From Roseovarius mucosus DSM 17069 (GTDB taxonomy: Bacteria; Pseudomonadota; Alphaproteobacteria; Rhodobacterales; Rhodobacteraceae), in NCBI RefSeq assembly GCF_000768555.3, contig NZ_KN293991.1:186001-250000 (forward strand): 64,000 nt of DNA. The letters run 5' to 3'. Of the stretch, positions 18,744-27,788 are shown in pieces (position 1 is the first letter of the stretch; every line of letters starts with the position of its first letter). The notes under the pieces were generated by a model. That model worked only from the letters and a program-made list of their open reading frames with translations, was not told the DNA's origin and did no database searches. Both the position numbers and the translations under genes were made by a program.

Positions 18744-19685
18744 CTATCCGTAAAACCTGTAATCAATCTCGATCTGGTGGCTGAGCTTGCCCAGATGGCC
18801 AAGAACTTCCTGCACATATTCATGTAGCCCGTAATCAAAGATTGCGGCGACATCGTGGGTCATGAACCGGCGACAGAGCGTGTCGGCCTGCTGGTGGCAT
18901 GGCAGGCGCAGGTCGTAATCTGTTGCAAGATAGTTGAGATTATCGCGAAGCTTCGCGCAGCAGAAATTCAGGCTGCGCGGCATACGCTTGTCGAGGATCA
19001 GGAACTGCGCAATTCCCATCGGTGTGACATCGGGACCAATGGTCAGCCGATACCCGCCCTCGCCACTGACCGAACGCAGGATCGTGTCCCATTGCACATT
19101 GTCCAGCCGAGAACCAACTGCCGCAGCCGACGGCAGAAGCACATAGTATTTCACGTCAAGAATCCGCGCGGTGTTGTCGGCGCGCTCGATAAAGGTGCCG
19201 ATGCGAATGAAATCATAGATTTCGTTGCGCAGCATGGTTCCAAGGATCGCCCCACGCACCAGCGCATTACGCTCGCGGATCAGCGACAGGACCTTGGGCA
19301 AATCGCGGGTCGCCACTTTGCGCGCAAGCGCCTCTTTCAGCAGCATCCAAAAGGAATTGACCGCCTCCCATGCTTCGTGCGTGAGCGCGGTGCGCACCAG
19401 ACGCGCGTTGTGCCGCGCCTGTGTGATCACCGCCATCACGGAGGATGGATTGTCAGGATCGCGCAACATCCAGTCGATCGCCAGTTCGGGCAACACTTCG
19501 GCGTGTTTCTGTTGATAGCCATAGGCTACCGCCGCAGCCTGCAAGACCGACAGCCAGTCATCGGCACCACTGCCGGCGCGCGTCAGCGCTATGCGCTGCC
19601 CGGTCTCGATCATCCGCGACGTATTTTCGGCGCGCTCTAGCAGACGCGCCATCCAGAACAGACCTCCGGCGGTTTTTCCCAGCAT
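18744..19685 (-). CDS. Alpha-E domain (DUF403) protein
   Basis: 313 residues, mostly helical. The N-terminus MLGKTAGGLFWMARLLERAENTSRM is the standard opening of the alpha-E family, and the interior has IRIGTFIERADNTARILDVKYY and the segment NYLATDYDLRLPCHQQADTL. These proteins always accompany circularly permuted ATP-grasp and transglutaminase proteins. The activity is unresolved and a role in a peptide-synthesis or tagging system has been suggested by comparative genomics. It lies 3 bp after the ATP-grasp stop. Confidence 0.88.
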   Translation of the reverse strand: MLGKTAGGLFWMARLLERAENTSRMIETGQRIALTRAGSGADDWLSVLQAAAVAYGYQQKHAEVLPELAIDWMLRDPDNPSSVMAVITQARHNARLVRTALTHEAWEAVNSFWMLLKEALARKVATRDLPKVLSLIRERNALVRGAILGTMLRNEIYDFIRIGTFIERADNTARILDVKYYVLLPSAAAVGSRLDNVQWDTILRSVSGEGGYRLTIGPDVTPMGIAQFLILDKRMPRSLNFCCAKLRDNLNYLATDYDLRLPCHQQADTLCRRFMTHDVAAIFDYGLHEYVQEVLGHLGKLSHQIEIDYRFYG

Positions 19686-19688
19686 CCT

Positions 19689-21104
19689 TTAGTCCTCCAG
19701 CACCCAAGTGTCCTTGGTGCCGCCACCTTGGGACGAATTCACCACCAGCGATCCCTTTTTCATGGCCACCCGCGTCAGCCCGCCGGGTGTCACGTTGATC
19801 CCCTCGGGCGACATCAGCACAAATGGCCGCAGATCGACGTGCCGCGGGGCCAGCCCTGACTTGGTGAACACCGGCACGGTCGATAGGCTGAGCGTGGGTT
19901 GTGCGATGTAATTGCCGGGCCGTGCGCGCAGCTTGCGCTCGAACTCCTTGAGCTCCTTCTTGCTCGCGGCTGGGCCGATCAGCATGCCATAGCCGCCCGA
20001 TCCATGCACCTCCTTGACCACCAGTTCAGACAGATGAGCAAGAACGTAATCGAGGCTCTCTTTCTCATTGCAGCGCCAGGTCGGCACGTTTTGCAGGATG
20101 GGCCGCTCGCCGGTGTAGAATTCGACAATCTCGGGCATGTAGCTATAGATTGCCTTGTCATCGGAAATGCCCGTACCGGGGGCATTAGCGATGGTGATGC
20201 CGCCTGCCCGGTAGACATCCATGATACCCGGAACGCCAAGCGCGCTCTCGGGGTTGAAGTTGAGCGGGTCGAGGAAATCATCATCCACCCTGCGATAGAG
20301 CACATCAATGGGCTGATACCCGCGTGTCGTGCGCATCGCGACACGCCCATCCACGATCCTCAGGTCATGCCCTTCGACCAGCTCAATGCCCATCTTGTCC
20401 GCCAGAAAGGCGTGTTCGTAATAGGCCGAGTTGTAGATACCGGGTGTGAGCACCGCAACCGTTGGCGTACCCTCGCAGGCCGCAGGCGCAGAGGCCGCGA
20501 GCGAACGGCGCAGGTTGCGCGGATAGTCCGACACTGGACGCACCTGATTTCTAGAGAACAACTCTGGAAACATCCGCAGCATGGTTTCGCGGTTTTCCAA
20601 CATGTAGCTGACACCCGATGGTGTGCGCGCGTTATCCTCAAGCACAAAGAAATCATCCGGTCCCGTGCGCACAAGGTCGATGCCGGTGATATGGGTATAA
20701 ACACCCCCCGGCGGCATCATTCCGATCATCTGAGGTAGAAACGCCACGTTGTTCGCGATCATCTCTTGCGGCACACGCCCGGCGCGCAGGATCTCCTGCC
20801 GGTGATATATATCATGCAAGAATGCGTTGATCGCGCGGACGCGCTGTTCGATGCCCCTTTCCAGCCGCTGCCATTCTCGCCCCGAAATAATGCGCGGAAT
20901 GATGTCGAACGGGATCAGACGCTCTTCGGCCTCTGACCGCCCATAGACATTGAAGGTAATCCCCGTGAGGCGAAAGAGGTCCTCCGCCTCACGACTTTTG
21001 GCCCGCAGACGAGCGGCATCTTCCTCGCTCAGCCAGGCGTCGAACTTGGCATATGGGCTGCGAATTTGCCCGTTCTGCCCCTGCATTTCATCGAACATAT
21101 CCAT
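19689..21104 (-). CDS. Circularly permuted ATP-grasp protein (DUF404/407 family)
   Basis: 471 residues from an ATG at 21104, where the family's usual opening (FDEM...PYAKFDAWL) begins; the frame is open up to 21179. Core motifs: RAINAFLHDIYH, FFVLEDNARTPSGVSYMLENRE, VLTPGIYNSAYYEHAFLADKMGIELVEG in two sections, and VVKEVHGSGGYGMLIGP, the glycine-rich ATP-grasp loop. It should catalyse an ATP-dependent carboxylate-amine ligation in the cytoplasm, probably making a peptide acted on by the other cluster members. It is the first gene of the Anbu operon. Confidence 0.85.
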   Translation of the reverse strand: MDMFDEMQGQNGQIRSPYAKFDAWLSEEDAARLRAKSREAEDLFRLTGITFNVYGRSEAEERLIPFDIIPRIISGREWQRLERGIEQRVRAINAFLHDIYHRQEILRAGRVPQEMIANNVAFLPQMIGMMPPGGVYTHITGIDLVRTGPDDFFVLEDNARTPSGVSYMLENRETMLRMFPELFSRNQVRPVSDYPRNLRRSLAASAPAACEGTPTVAVLTPGIYNSAYYEHAFLADKMGIELVEGHDLRIVDGRVAMRTTRGYQPIDVLYRRVDDDFLDPLNFNPESALGVPGIMDVYRAGGITIANAPGTGISDDKAIYSYMPEIVEFYTGERPILQNVPTWRCNEKESLDYVLAHLSELVVKEVHGSGGYGMLIGPAASKKELKEFERKLRARPGNYIAQPTLSLSTVPVFTKSGLAPRHVDLRPFVLMSPEGINVTPGGLTRVAMKKGSLVVNSSQGGGTKDTWVLED

Positions 21105-21367
21105 AGGATCATGCTTTCCCTGTCCGGGGGCCTGTGCAATCGAAATTGTTGCGACAAGCCTGTCCCGATGCGGTTTCATGCCCGCTTATCCCTCAGTCAT
21201 GCACAAATTTTAAGCTTTGGCAAAGAGTTGTCGTGTTACCTTGGATCTAACTCTCAAAAATAAAGTAAAGCATGTCTTACAAAAAACATTAGTTTTTATT
21301 CCTTTTTGTTAGCAAAACTCATAATTATAAATAGGGCGACAACCGCAAAGATAAGCCAGAGGATTCC

Positions 21368-22102
21368 GTGACCCGATCGTCCGAGATGTTGCACGTCACC
21401 GTTCAGCGCGGCACGGCACAAGATCCCCGCAAACAGCGGTTCGACGTTCCCGCGCGGGAAAATCAGACGGTGCTTGATGTGGTTAGCTGGATTCAGCAAG
21501 AGGTGGATCCGACGCTCAGCTATCGCTTTGCCTGCCGCGTCGGCATGTGCGGCTCTTGCGCCATGATGGTCAACGGCGTGCCGCGCTGGACCTGCCGCAC
21601 CCATGTCAGCCGAGTTGCCGAGAGCGGACAGCTGGACATCGCGCCCTTGCGCAACCTGCCGGTGATCAAGGATCTGGCAACCGACATGGACCCGTTCTTT
21701 GACAAATGGGTCGCCGCCGAAGGGCGGCACCACCCGACGCGCGGTCGCCTGGAAGAGTTTGACCCGATCAAGCCGGACGACCCCAACCGGGTTGAGGCCA
21801 ATCTTGGCATCGAATGTATCAATTGCGGCATCTGCTATGCTGCCTGCGATACGGTGGCGGGCAATCCTGATTACCTTGGCCCTGCTGCCTTGCAGCGCGC
21901 TTGGACCCTGCTCAACGACAGCCGCGATGCCGACCGGTCCGGTATTCTGGCGGCAGTTTCCGGCAAGGGGGGCTGTCACAATTGTCACTCGATGGGCAGT
22001 TGCGCGCAATATTGCCCAAACGGATTGAATCCGATGCGCGCGATTGCAGGCCTGAAGCGCGAAACGGTCAAAGCGGCCCTTCGGTGGAAACGCGATGCTT
22101 GA
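21368..22102 (+). CDS. Succinate dehydrogenase/fumarate reductase-like iron-sulfur subunit
   Basis: 244 residues from GTG at 21368 (AGAGGA 4 bases upstream); an ATG at 21386 is the alternative. All three cluster motifs are present: [2Fe-2S] CRVGMCGSCAMMVNG plus the later CRTH, [4Fe-4S] CINCGICYAACD, and [3Fe-4S] region CHNCHSMGSCAQYCPNGLNP. It passes electrons between the flavoprotein and membrane quinone. Gene order B-C-D-A differs from the usual sdhCDAB, which is not in this window. The stop overlaps the next gene by 8 bp. Upstream 21180-21367 is AT-rich and probably holds the promoter. Confidence 0.9.
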   Translation: MTRSSEMLHVTVQRGTAQDPRKQRFDVPARENQTVLDVVSWIQQEVDPTLSYRFACRVGMCGSCAMMVNGVPRWTCRTHVSRVAESGQLDIAPLRNLPVIKDLATDMDPFFDKWVAAEGRHHPTRGRLEEFDPIKPDDPNRVEANLGIECINCGICYAACDTVAGNPDYLGPAALQRAWTLLNDSRDADRSGILAAVSGKGGCHNCHSMGSCAQYCPNGLNPMRAIAGLKRETVKAALRWKRDA

Positions 22103-22427
22103 TCTGCGGCTCTACATGGCACAGCGCCTTAGCGCGCTGGTGATGGGTCCCTTGGTGCTAGGGCATATCGCGGTGATGATCTACGCCATTCAGGGCGGGC
22201 TCAGCACGGCGGAAATTCTTGGCCGCACCCAAGGTAGTCTACTTTGGTTTCTCTTCTACGGCACCTTTGTGGTGGCAGTGTCTGTCCATGCCGCCATCGG
22301 ACTGCGGGTGATCGCGCATGAGTGGCTTCGCTTGCGCGGCGTCGCTCTTGTCGCGCTGACATGGGGCATCTTTGGTGCGCTTCTCGCCCTTGGCCTCAGC
22401 GCTGTTTTCGCGGTGACGCTGCCATGA
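22095..22427 (+). CDS. SdhC/FrdC-like membrane anchor, cytochrome b type
   Basis: 110 residues with three hydrophobic helices (about 14-33, 48-68, 83-106). His residues in LGHIAVMIY and VHAAIGLRVI are placed like heme b or quinone-site ligands. It overlaps both neighbours, so this and the next gene are the two small membrane subunits of the complex. Assignment rests on size, topology and position. Confidence 0.75.
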   Translation: MLDLRLYMAQRLSALVMGPLVLGHIAVMIYAIQGGLSTAEILGRTQGSLLWFLFYGTFVVAVSVHAAIGLRVIAHEWLRLRGVALVALTWGIFGALLALGLSAVFAVTLP

Positions 22428-22765
22428 AACAGCCGGCCCGTTCGCACCCACTCTGGTTTGCCTTTGTGCTACACCGCGTCTCTGGCCTGGCGCTTGCGTT
22501 GTTTCTTCCTGCGCATTTCTGGCTTCTGTCGCAGGCGATTTCCGCGCCTGCCCGGCTTGATGGCTTTCTCGCCTTCGCCGAAAATCCGCTGGTCAAGATC
22601 GCCGAATTCGGTCTCGTCTTTCTGCTCGCCGTCCATATGTTCGGTGGTCTGCGCCTGATGGCGCTAGAATTCCTGCCATGGTCCGACCGCCAGAAAACGC
22701 TCGCGGCGGGGGCGGTCGGCGCGGCGCTCTTCCTGTCCGGCACGTTCTTCCTGAGGGCGATCTGA
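22424..22765 (+). CDS. SdhD/FrdD-like membrane anchor, succinate dehydrogenase cytochrome b family
   Basis: 113 residues from the ATG at 22424. The N-terminal HPLWFAFVLHRVSGLALALFLPAHFW contains the HRxSG motif of SdhC-type cytochrome b556 subunits, and LLAVHMFGGLRLM supplies another His. Three membrane helices. It overlaps the upstream anchor by 4 bp and the flavoprotein start by 1 bp. Confidence 0.8.
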   Translation: MKQPARSHPLWFAFVLHRVSGLALALFLPAHFWLLSQAISAPARLDGFLAFAENPLVKIAEFGLVFLLAVHMFGGLRLMALEFLPWSDRQKTLAAGAVGAALFLSGTFFLRAI

Positions 22766-24519
22766 TGACCCATCTCGACCGGCACGACACTGATATTCTC
22801 ATCATTGGCACCGGTGGCGCGGGGCTTTTTGCCGCGCTCCACGCGCAGCAATCCGCACCTGCCGGCACGCGGATTACCATTGCCGTCAAGGGCCTCATCG
22901 GGAAATGCGGCTGCACGCGCATGGTGCAGGGTGGCTATAACGTGGCGCTGGGCGGGGGCGATAGCGTCGAGCGGCATTTCATGGACACCATAAAGGGCGG
23001 CAAATGGCTGCCCAATCAGGACATGGCGTGGAAACTCTGCGAGCAGGCGGTGGTACGCATCCACGAGTTGGAAAATGAAATCGGTTGCTTCTTCGACCGC
23101 AACGCCGATGGCACGCTGCATCAAAAGGCCTTTGCCGGGCAAACCGCCGACCGCACGGTCCACAAGGGCGACCTCACCGGCATCGAGATCATCAGCCGCT
23201 TGATGGAGCAGGTTTTGGCGCGGCCGGTCGAGAAGTTGCAGGAGCATCGCGCCATCGGCCTCATTCCCACACGCGATGGTAGCGCGCTCGCGGGCGTGCT
23301 CTTTATCGACATGCGCACAGGCGGTTTTCGTCTGGTTCGGGCCAAGACGGTGCTGATGGCCACCGGCGGCGGGCCGACCATGTACAAATATAACACCCCC
23401 TCGGGTGACAAGACGATGGATGGCCTCGCCATGGCGCTGCGGGCGGGGCTGGAGCTGCGCGACATGGAGATGGTGCAATTCCATCCCACCGGCCTCTTGG
23501 CGGGGGACCATACGCGCATGACCGGAACGGTGCTGGAAGAGGGGCTGCGCGGCGCGGGTGGTCAGCTTCTCAACGGCGCGGAAAACCGTTTCATGTTTGA
23601 CTATGACCCCAAGGGCGAGCGTGCGACGCGCGATGTGGTCAGCCGCGCCATCTATGCCGAGATGCGCAAGAACAATACGTCTGTGAATGGGGGCGTCTTT
23701 ATCTCCATGGCGCATCTTGGCCCCGAGAATGTGCGCGCCAAGTTCCCCGGTATGGTCAAACGCTGCGCCGATAGCGGCTTCGATCTGGCGGGCGGGTTGG
23801 TCGAGGTGGTGCCGACCGCGCATTATTTCATGGGCGGTGTGGTGGTTGATCCCGACACCCGCACCGCTATGGAAGGGCTCTATGTGGCGGGCGAGGATGC
23901 TGGCGGCGCGCATGGCTCGAACCGTTTGGGCGGTAATGGCGTGGCTAATTCCACCGTCTATGGTGGTGTCGCGGGCGACGTGATGGGCGCTGATATTCGC
24001 ACTATGGGGGCGCTGCGCGATCCCTGTCCCAACGCGTTGCAGGCCGAGATTGACCGCGCCCTACATCCCCTCACGCGCCAGCCTGCGCCGGTCCATCCGC
24101 TGCGCGTCGCCCTGCAAGAGGCGATGTGGGACGATGTCGGCGTCATGCGCACCGCTACGGGCATGGAGCGTGGTTTGACCCGCGTGGCCGAAATTTCCGA
24201 AGCGCTGATGAATGTCGGCGTCGCGGGCGATAATCTTTCCTTCAACCTCACATGGCACGACTGGCTCAACCTGCGCTCGCTCTGCGACGTATCCAAGGCG
24301 ATTACGCTTGCGGGCCTTGCGCGCGAAAACTCACGCGGCGCACATTATCGCGAGGATTTCCCCGACGAGGGCGATCTCGATGCCTCTTATTATACCGTGA
24401 TCACGCAGGCGGGCTGCGATCTGAACGTGCGCCGTGACCCGGTGCAATTCACCATCATTCGCCCCGGCGAGACAATCCTGCCCGAGAATGAGCCCGAAAC
24501 ACTGGTGGCCGCGCAATGA
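22765..24519 (+). CDS. Succinate dehydrogenase/fumarate reductase-like flavoprotein subunit
   Basis: 584 residues from the ATG at 22765. FAD motif DILIIGTGGAGLFAALHA (10-27). Catalytic-site segments of the family are intact: EMVQFHPTGLLA, VLEEGLRGAGG, DVVSRAIYAEM, PTAHYFMGGVVVD and AGEDAGGAHGSNRLGGNG. The position that carries the covalent FAD-His in canonical SdhA/FrdA (R-S-H-T) reads GCT with Cys50, so FAD is probably bound non-covalently. It oxidises succinate or reduces fumarate. It overlaps the fumarase alpha gene by 4 bp, which couples it to fumarate/malate interconversion. Confidence 0.9.
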   Translation: MTHLDRHDTDILIIGTGGAGLFAALHAQQSAPAGTRITIAVKGLIGKCGCTRMVQGGYNVALGGGDSVERHFMDTIKGGKWLPNQDMAWKLCEQAVVRIHELENEIGCFFDRNADGTLHQKAFAGQTADRTVHKGDLTGIEIISRLMEQVLARPVEKLQEHRAIGLIPTRDGSALAGVLFIDMRTGGFRLVRAKTVLMATGGGPTMYKYNTPSGDKTMDGLAMALRAGLELRDMEMVQFHPTGLLAGDHTRMTGTVLEEGLRGAGGQLLNGAENRFMFDYDPKGERATRDVVSRAIYAEMRKNNTSVNGGVFISMAHLGPENVRAKFPGMVKRCADSGFDLAGGLVEVVPTAHYFMGGVVVDPDTRTAMEGLYVAGEDAGGAHGSNRLGGNGVANSTVYGGVAGDVMGADIRTMGALRDPCPNALQAEIDRALHPLTRQPAPVHPLRVALQEAMWDDVGVMRTATGMERGLTRVAEISEALMNVGVAGDNLSFNLTWHDWLNLRSLCDVSKAITLAGLARENSRGAHYREDFPDEGDLDASYYTVITQAGCDLNVRRDPVQFTIIRPGETILPENEPETLVAAQ

Positions 24520-25475
24520 TCTCGATCGACCTTATTCAGAAAACCGCCGAGCGCCTGATGGACAAGGCGGCCATTGAAATCCCCGAGGATTACCTGACTG
24601 GCCTTCAGGCCGCGGCCGAAACCGAGGATGGCGATCTCTCATCCTTCGTCCTTCAGGCGATGCTGGATAACTACAAGGCCGCCAAGGAGGACCGCCGCGC
24701 GATGTGCGGCGATACGGGCTGTCCGCGCTGGTATGTGAAAATGGGCAACGATGCCCGGATCGAAGGCGGACCGGTCGCGCTCGAATCCGCGCTGCGCCGT
24801 GCGACGGCCAAGGCCACCTATGAGGTGCCCCTGCGCCCCAATCGCGTGCATCCGCTCTGGCGCACCGATCACAACAACAACGTCGGCATCGGGGCGCCCG
24901 AAATCGAATATGCCTATGAGCCGGACGGCGACTGGATCGACCTCATCACCGTCCACAAGGGCGGCCTCTTTGGCACCGATTACCGGATGCTGTTTCCCTC
25001 TGACGGGATCGAGGGGATCAAGCGCTTTTACCTCGATAGCCTCGTGGCCTTTGGCAAACGCGGGTTGGCCTGTCAGCCGGCAATCATCGGCATCGGGCTG
25101 GGTGGGTCCAAGGATACCTGCATGGTTCTGGGCAAGCGCGCCGCCTGCCTGCGCGTGGTGGGCAGCGAGAATCCCGACCCAAAGATCGCGGCATTGGAGC
25201 GCGAGTTCAAGGAACTGGGCAATTCCATCGGCATGGGCGCTATGGGATTTGTCGGCAAGAACATGGTGATCAACTGCAATATCGAGGTGGGCTATTGCCA
25301 TACCGGGGGTATGCAGATGTCGGTGCATGCCTTTTGTCTGTCATCACGGCGGGCCGTGGCACGCATCTATCCCGATGGCCGGGTCGAGCATCGCACCGAT
25401 CCTGATTGGTTCACCCCGTATCAGCGCCGCGAAACCGTCGATTGGCCAGGCTCCGCTCAGGAGGCCGCAGAATGA
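24516..25475 (+). CDS. Class I fumarase / L(+)-tartrate dehydratase alpha subunit
   Basis: 319 residues. Cys in MCGDTGCPRWYVK, GLGGSKDTCMVLGKR and VGYCHTGGMQMSVH are placed like the [4Fe-4S] ligands of the class I fumarase N-terminal domain. The enzyme hydrates fumarate to malate, or dehydrates tartrate to oxaloacetate in TtdAB; sequence alone does not decide. The overlap with the flavoprotein gene favours fumarase, while the nearby tricarboxylate-type transporter leaves tartrate open. Confidence 0.87.
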   Translation: MISIDLIQKTAERLMDKAAIEIPEDYLTGLQAAAETEDGDLSSFVLQAMLDNYKAAKEDRRAMCGDTGCPRWYVKMGNDARIEGGPVALESALRRATAKATYEVPLRPNRVHPLWRTDHNNNVGIGAPEIEYAYEPDGDWIDLITVHKGGLFGTDYRMLFPSDGIEGIKRFYLDSLVAFGKRGLACQPAIIGIGLGGSKDTCMVLGKRAACLRVVGSENPDPKIAALEREFKELGNSIGMGAMGFVGKNMVINCNIEVGYCHTGGMQMSVHAFCLSSRRAVARIYPDGRVEHRTDPDWFTPYQRRETVDWPGSAQEAAE

Positions 25476-26143
25476 GCAAGCCCCGCGAGATCCGCCTGAG
25501 CACCACGCCGACGCCCGAGGCTCTGGCCGAGCTTCGTCTTGGCGACATCGTCTATCTGGACGGGTTGCTCTACACCGCGCGCGAAGGTGTCTACATGCGC
25601 GCGCTAGAGGACAAGGCCAATATCCCGCTGGAGCTGCCCAGCCAGAGCGCCGCAAATTTCCACTGCTCCCCCGCCGCTGCCATTCGACCTGATGGGTCCT
25701 TCAACATGGGCGCGGTGACGGCCACTGCCTCGTTCCGCTTTGCCAAATGGCTGCCGGAATGGATGGCCAAGACCGGTGCCAAGCTGATCATTGGCAAGGG
25801 CGGTATGTCGTCCAAGGATTACAAATCCTATTTCGTGCCCAATGGTGCGATTTATCTCTCGACGGTGGGTTATGGCACCGGCGCATTGTTGGGGCGCGGC
25901 ATCGAAAAGGTCGAGGCCGTGCATTGGCAAGAGGAACTCGGTCTGGCGCAGGCGATGTGGGTCATTCGCTGCAACAAGATGGGGCCGTTCATAGTGGCAT
26001 CTGACCTTGAGGGCAATTGCCTGTTCGAGCGCGAGAACGCCAAGATTGCCGAGAATCTGGCGCGGGTATATGAAGGCACCCGTCCCGCAACGCTCAAACG
26101 CTACGGCGAGACGGATGACCGTTCGGACGAAGTCATCGGCTAG
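25472..26143 (+). CDS. Class I fumarase / L(+)-tartrate dehydratase beta subunit
   Basis: 223 residues from the ATG at 25472, which overlaps the alpha stop by 4 bp. Family segments: LRLGDIVYLDGLLYTAREGVYMRA near 25-48, KLIIGKGGMSS and SYFVPNGAIYLSTVGYGTGALLG. It corresponds to the C-terminal domain of one-chain class I fumarases. Its stop overlaps that of the convergent TauE gene by 4 bp. Confidence 0.87.
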   Translation: MSKPREIRLSTTPTPEALAELRLGDIVYLDGLLYTAREGVYMRALEDKANIPLELPSQSAANFHCSPAAAIRPDGSFNMGAVTATASFRFAKWLPEWMAKTGAKLIIGKGGMSSKDYKSYFVPNGAIYLSTVGYGTGALLGRGIEKVEAVHWQEELGLAQAMWVIRCNKMGPFIVASDLEGNCLFERENAKIAENLARVYEGTRPATLKRYGETDDRSDEVIG

Positions 26144-26883
26144 AGCACTGCGCGTAGCATCAAAACCAGTCCTGAAACAAAGGTCATCAAGATCAGCAAT
26201 CGGCGAAAGGCCGTATCGCTCAGGCGTTTGAACACCGTAATCCCGATTTGCGCCGCCAAGAGTGCGGCGGGAATGGCAATCGCGAGATAGATCAAGGTTT
26301 CGCGGGTATAGGCCCCCTTGAGCGCCAACAGGATCGTCGTGACCGCCAGAACCGCCACATTGAAGGGCTGCAAAACGGCGCGCGTCTCTTGTTTGGGCCA
26401 GGGACGCAGCGTGCACCACATCATCGGCAGTGCGCCAGAGAGCGAGGCCGCACCGCCCAAAATACCCCCCAAGAATCCGACCAGCATATCCCAGAACGGC
26501 GTGGCGCGCTCGAACCTTGGCAAGCGCGCGCGCAGGGTGAAATAGCCACCGTAAAGCAACAGCATTGACGCCACCACGATCTTGAGCGTGCTGGCGTCAA
26601 TCACGCTGAGGATCATCACCCCAATGGGAATCCCCGCTAATCCGGGCAGCAAAAACCGCGCCAGCCGCCGCGTGTTCTGCCTGATTGCGGCGCGCACAAT
26701 CCAAAGGCCTTGCAGCCCGGTGATGACCGAGAGCACGACTAGCATTGCCACCGCCTGAAAGGGCGGCAGCACGACGAGAAAGAAGCCAAGCGCGAACAGC
26801 GCTGTGCCAAACCCGGCCAGCCCATTTATGAATCCGCCGGCCATCGCTCCGGCAACGACATAGGGCATGATTTCGGCGCTCAT
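26140..26883 (-). CDS. TauE/SafE family sulfite/anion exporter-like permease
   Basis: 247 residues with about seven hydrophobic segments. GGFINGLAGFGTALFALGFFLVVLPPFQAVAM at the N-terminus and the internal repeat VGFLGGILGGAASLSGALPMMW are the two half-repeats of the family. Such proteins export sulfite, sulfoacetate or other organic anions. It overlaps the LysR gene by 4 bp and is co-transcribed with it. The substrate is not evident. Confidence 0.82.
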   Translation of the reverse strand: MSAEIMPYVVAGAMAGGFINGLAGFGTALFALGFFLVVLPPFQAVAMLVVLSVITGLQGLWIVRAAIRQNTRRLARFLLPGLAGIPIGVMILSVIDASTLKIVVASMLLLYGGYFTLRARLPRFERATPFWDMLVGFLGGILGGAASLSGALPMMWCTLRPWPKQETRAVLQPFNVAVLAVTTILLALKGAYTRETLIYLAIAIPAALLAAQIGITVFKRLSDTAFRRLLILMTFVSGLVLMLRAVL

Positions 26884-27788
26884 CCCGCCGGCCTGCTCGT
26901 GGATGGGATGAAAACACCGATCTCGACGGCACCCATCAGGGCCTTGTGGATTTCCTGGATAATGCGGATGCGTGGGTTGTCACGTCGATAGGCCAGCGTC
27001 AATTGCCGCACGGGTGCGCCATCAGGCAGCGGCACGCGGCGCAGCGGAAGCGGTTGTACTCCACGCACGCAGCGCGCAGGCACGATAGACACACCAAGCC
27101 CCGCAAGCACCATGCTCGAAATCGCCTCTAGCCCCTGCAGCTCCATTGTGACCGACACGGGAATCCCATGCTCGCGCAGCCAACCGTCGATTAGCCCCCC
27201 GACAACCGCATCGCGGCTGAACCGAATGAAGGGATACCGGACCAAAAGCTCGCGCACATCGTCGCCCTCTGTCTCTTGTGGGGCGAGCAGTTCCATAGGC
27301 TCTTGTGCGATGTCGGCATGGTCGATTTCGGGGGGCAATGGCCCTTGGCGTGACAGCACCGCCGCATCAAGCGCACCCCGCTCGACCTCGGCAATCAGCG
27401 CGGTGGTCATTCCCGGCACGATACGCACATGCAGGTCTGGATAGCTTTCCTTGAGTAGTCGAACCGACAGAGGTGTCAGCCCCGTCAGCGTCATCGGCAC
27501 CGCCCCGAGAGAGATCTCGCCACGAAACCCCTCGTCACCCAGGACCGATGGCACGATGGCGTCGTAGGCGCGAACGATGTCGCGCGCCCGCGCGACCAAG
27601 GCGCGTCCTGTCGGCGTCAGCTCTGGAGACCTGCGTGAACGGTCAAAGAGCACAACGCCCCATTCGTCCTCCAGGCTGCGCATCTGTTGGCTTACGGCGG
27701 CATGGGTGACAAAGACTGCCTCGGCGGCGGCGCTAAAGGTCTTGTGATCATCCACCGCAATCAGGGTGCGCAAGCGCCGGATTGACAT
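26880..27788 (-). CDS. LysR-family transcriptional regulator
   Basis: 302 residues. The N-terminal HTH (RRLRTLIAVDDHKTFSAAAEAVFVTHAAVSQQMRSLEDEWG, 3-43) is typical LysR, followed by a periplasmic-binding-protein-like effector domain. It is divergent from tctCBA with 145 bp between the starts and probably activates that transporter in response to its substrate. It also leads the tauE gene. Confidence 0.9.
   Translation of the reverse strand: MSIRRLRTLIAVDDHKTFSAAAEAVFVTHAAVSQQMRSLEDEWGVVLFDRSRRSPELTPTGRALVARARDIVRAYDAIVPSVLGDEGFRGEISLGAVPMTLTGLTPLSVRLLKESYPDLHVRIVPGMTTALIAEVERGALDAAVLSRQGPLPPEIDHADIAQEPMELLAPQETEGDDVRELLVRYPFIRFSRDAVVGGLIDGWLREHGIPVSVTMELQGLEAISSMVLAGLGVSIVPARCVRGVQPLPLRRVPLPDGAPVRQLTLAYRRDNPRIRIIQEIHKALMGAVEIGVFIPSTSRPAG

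Noticed and set aside
21180..21367. Possible FNR/ANR box before the fumarate reductase-like operon
   Set aside because: No TTGAT-N4-ATCAA match was found; the stretch is only AT-rich.
22396..23913. 505-residue leftward reading frame opposite the flavoprotein
   Set aside because: Antisense shadow; the sense strand encodes the flavoprotein with intact FAD and active-site motifs.
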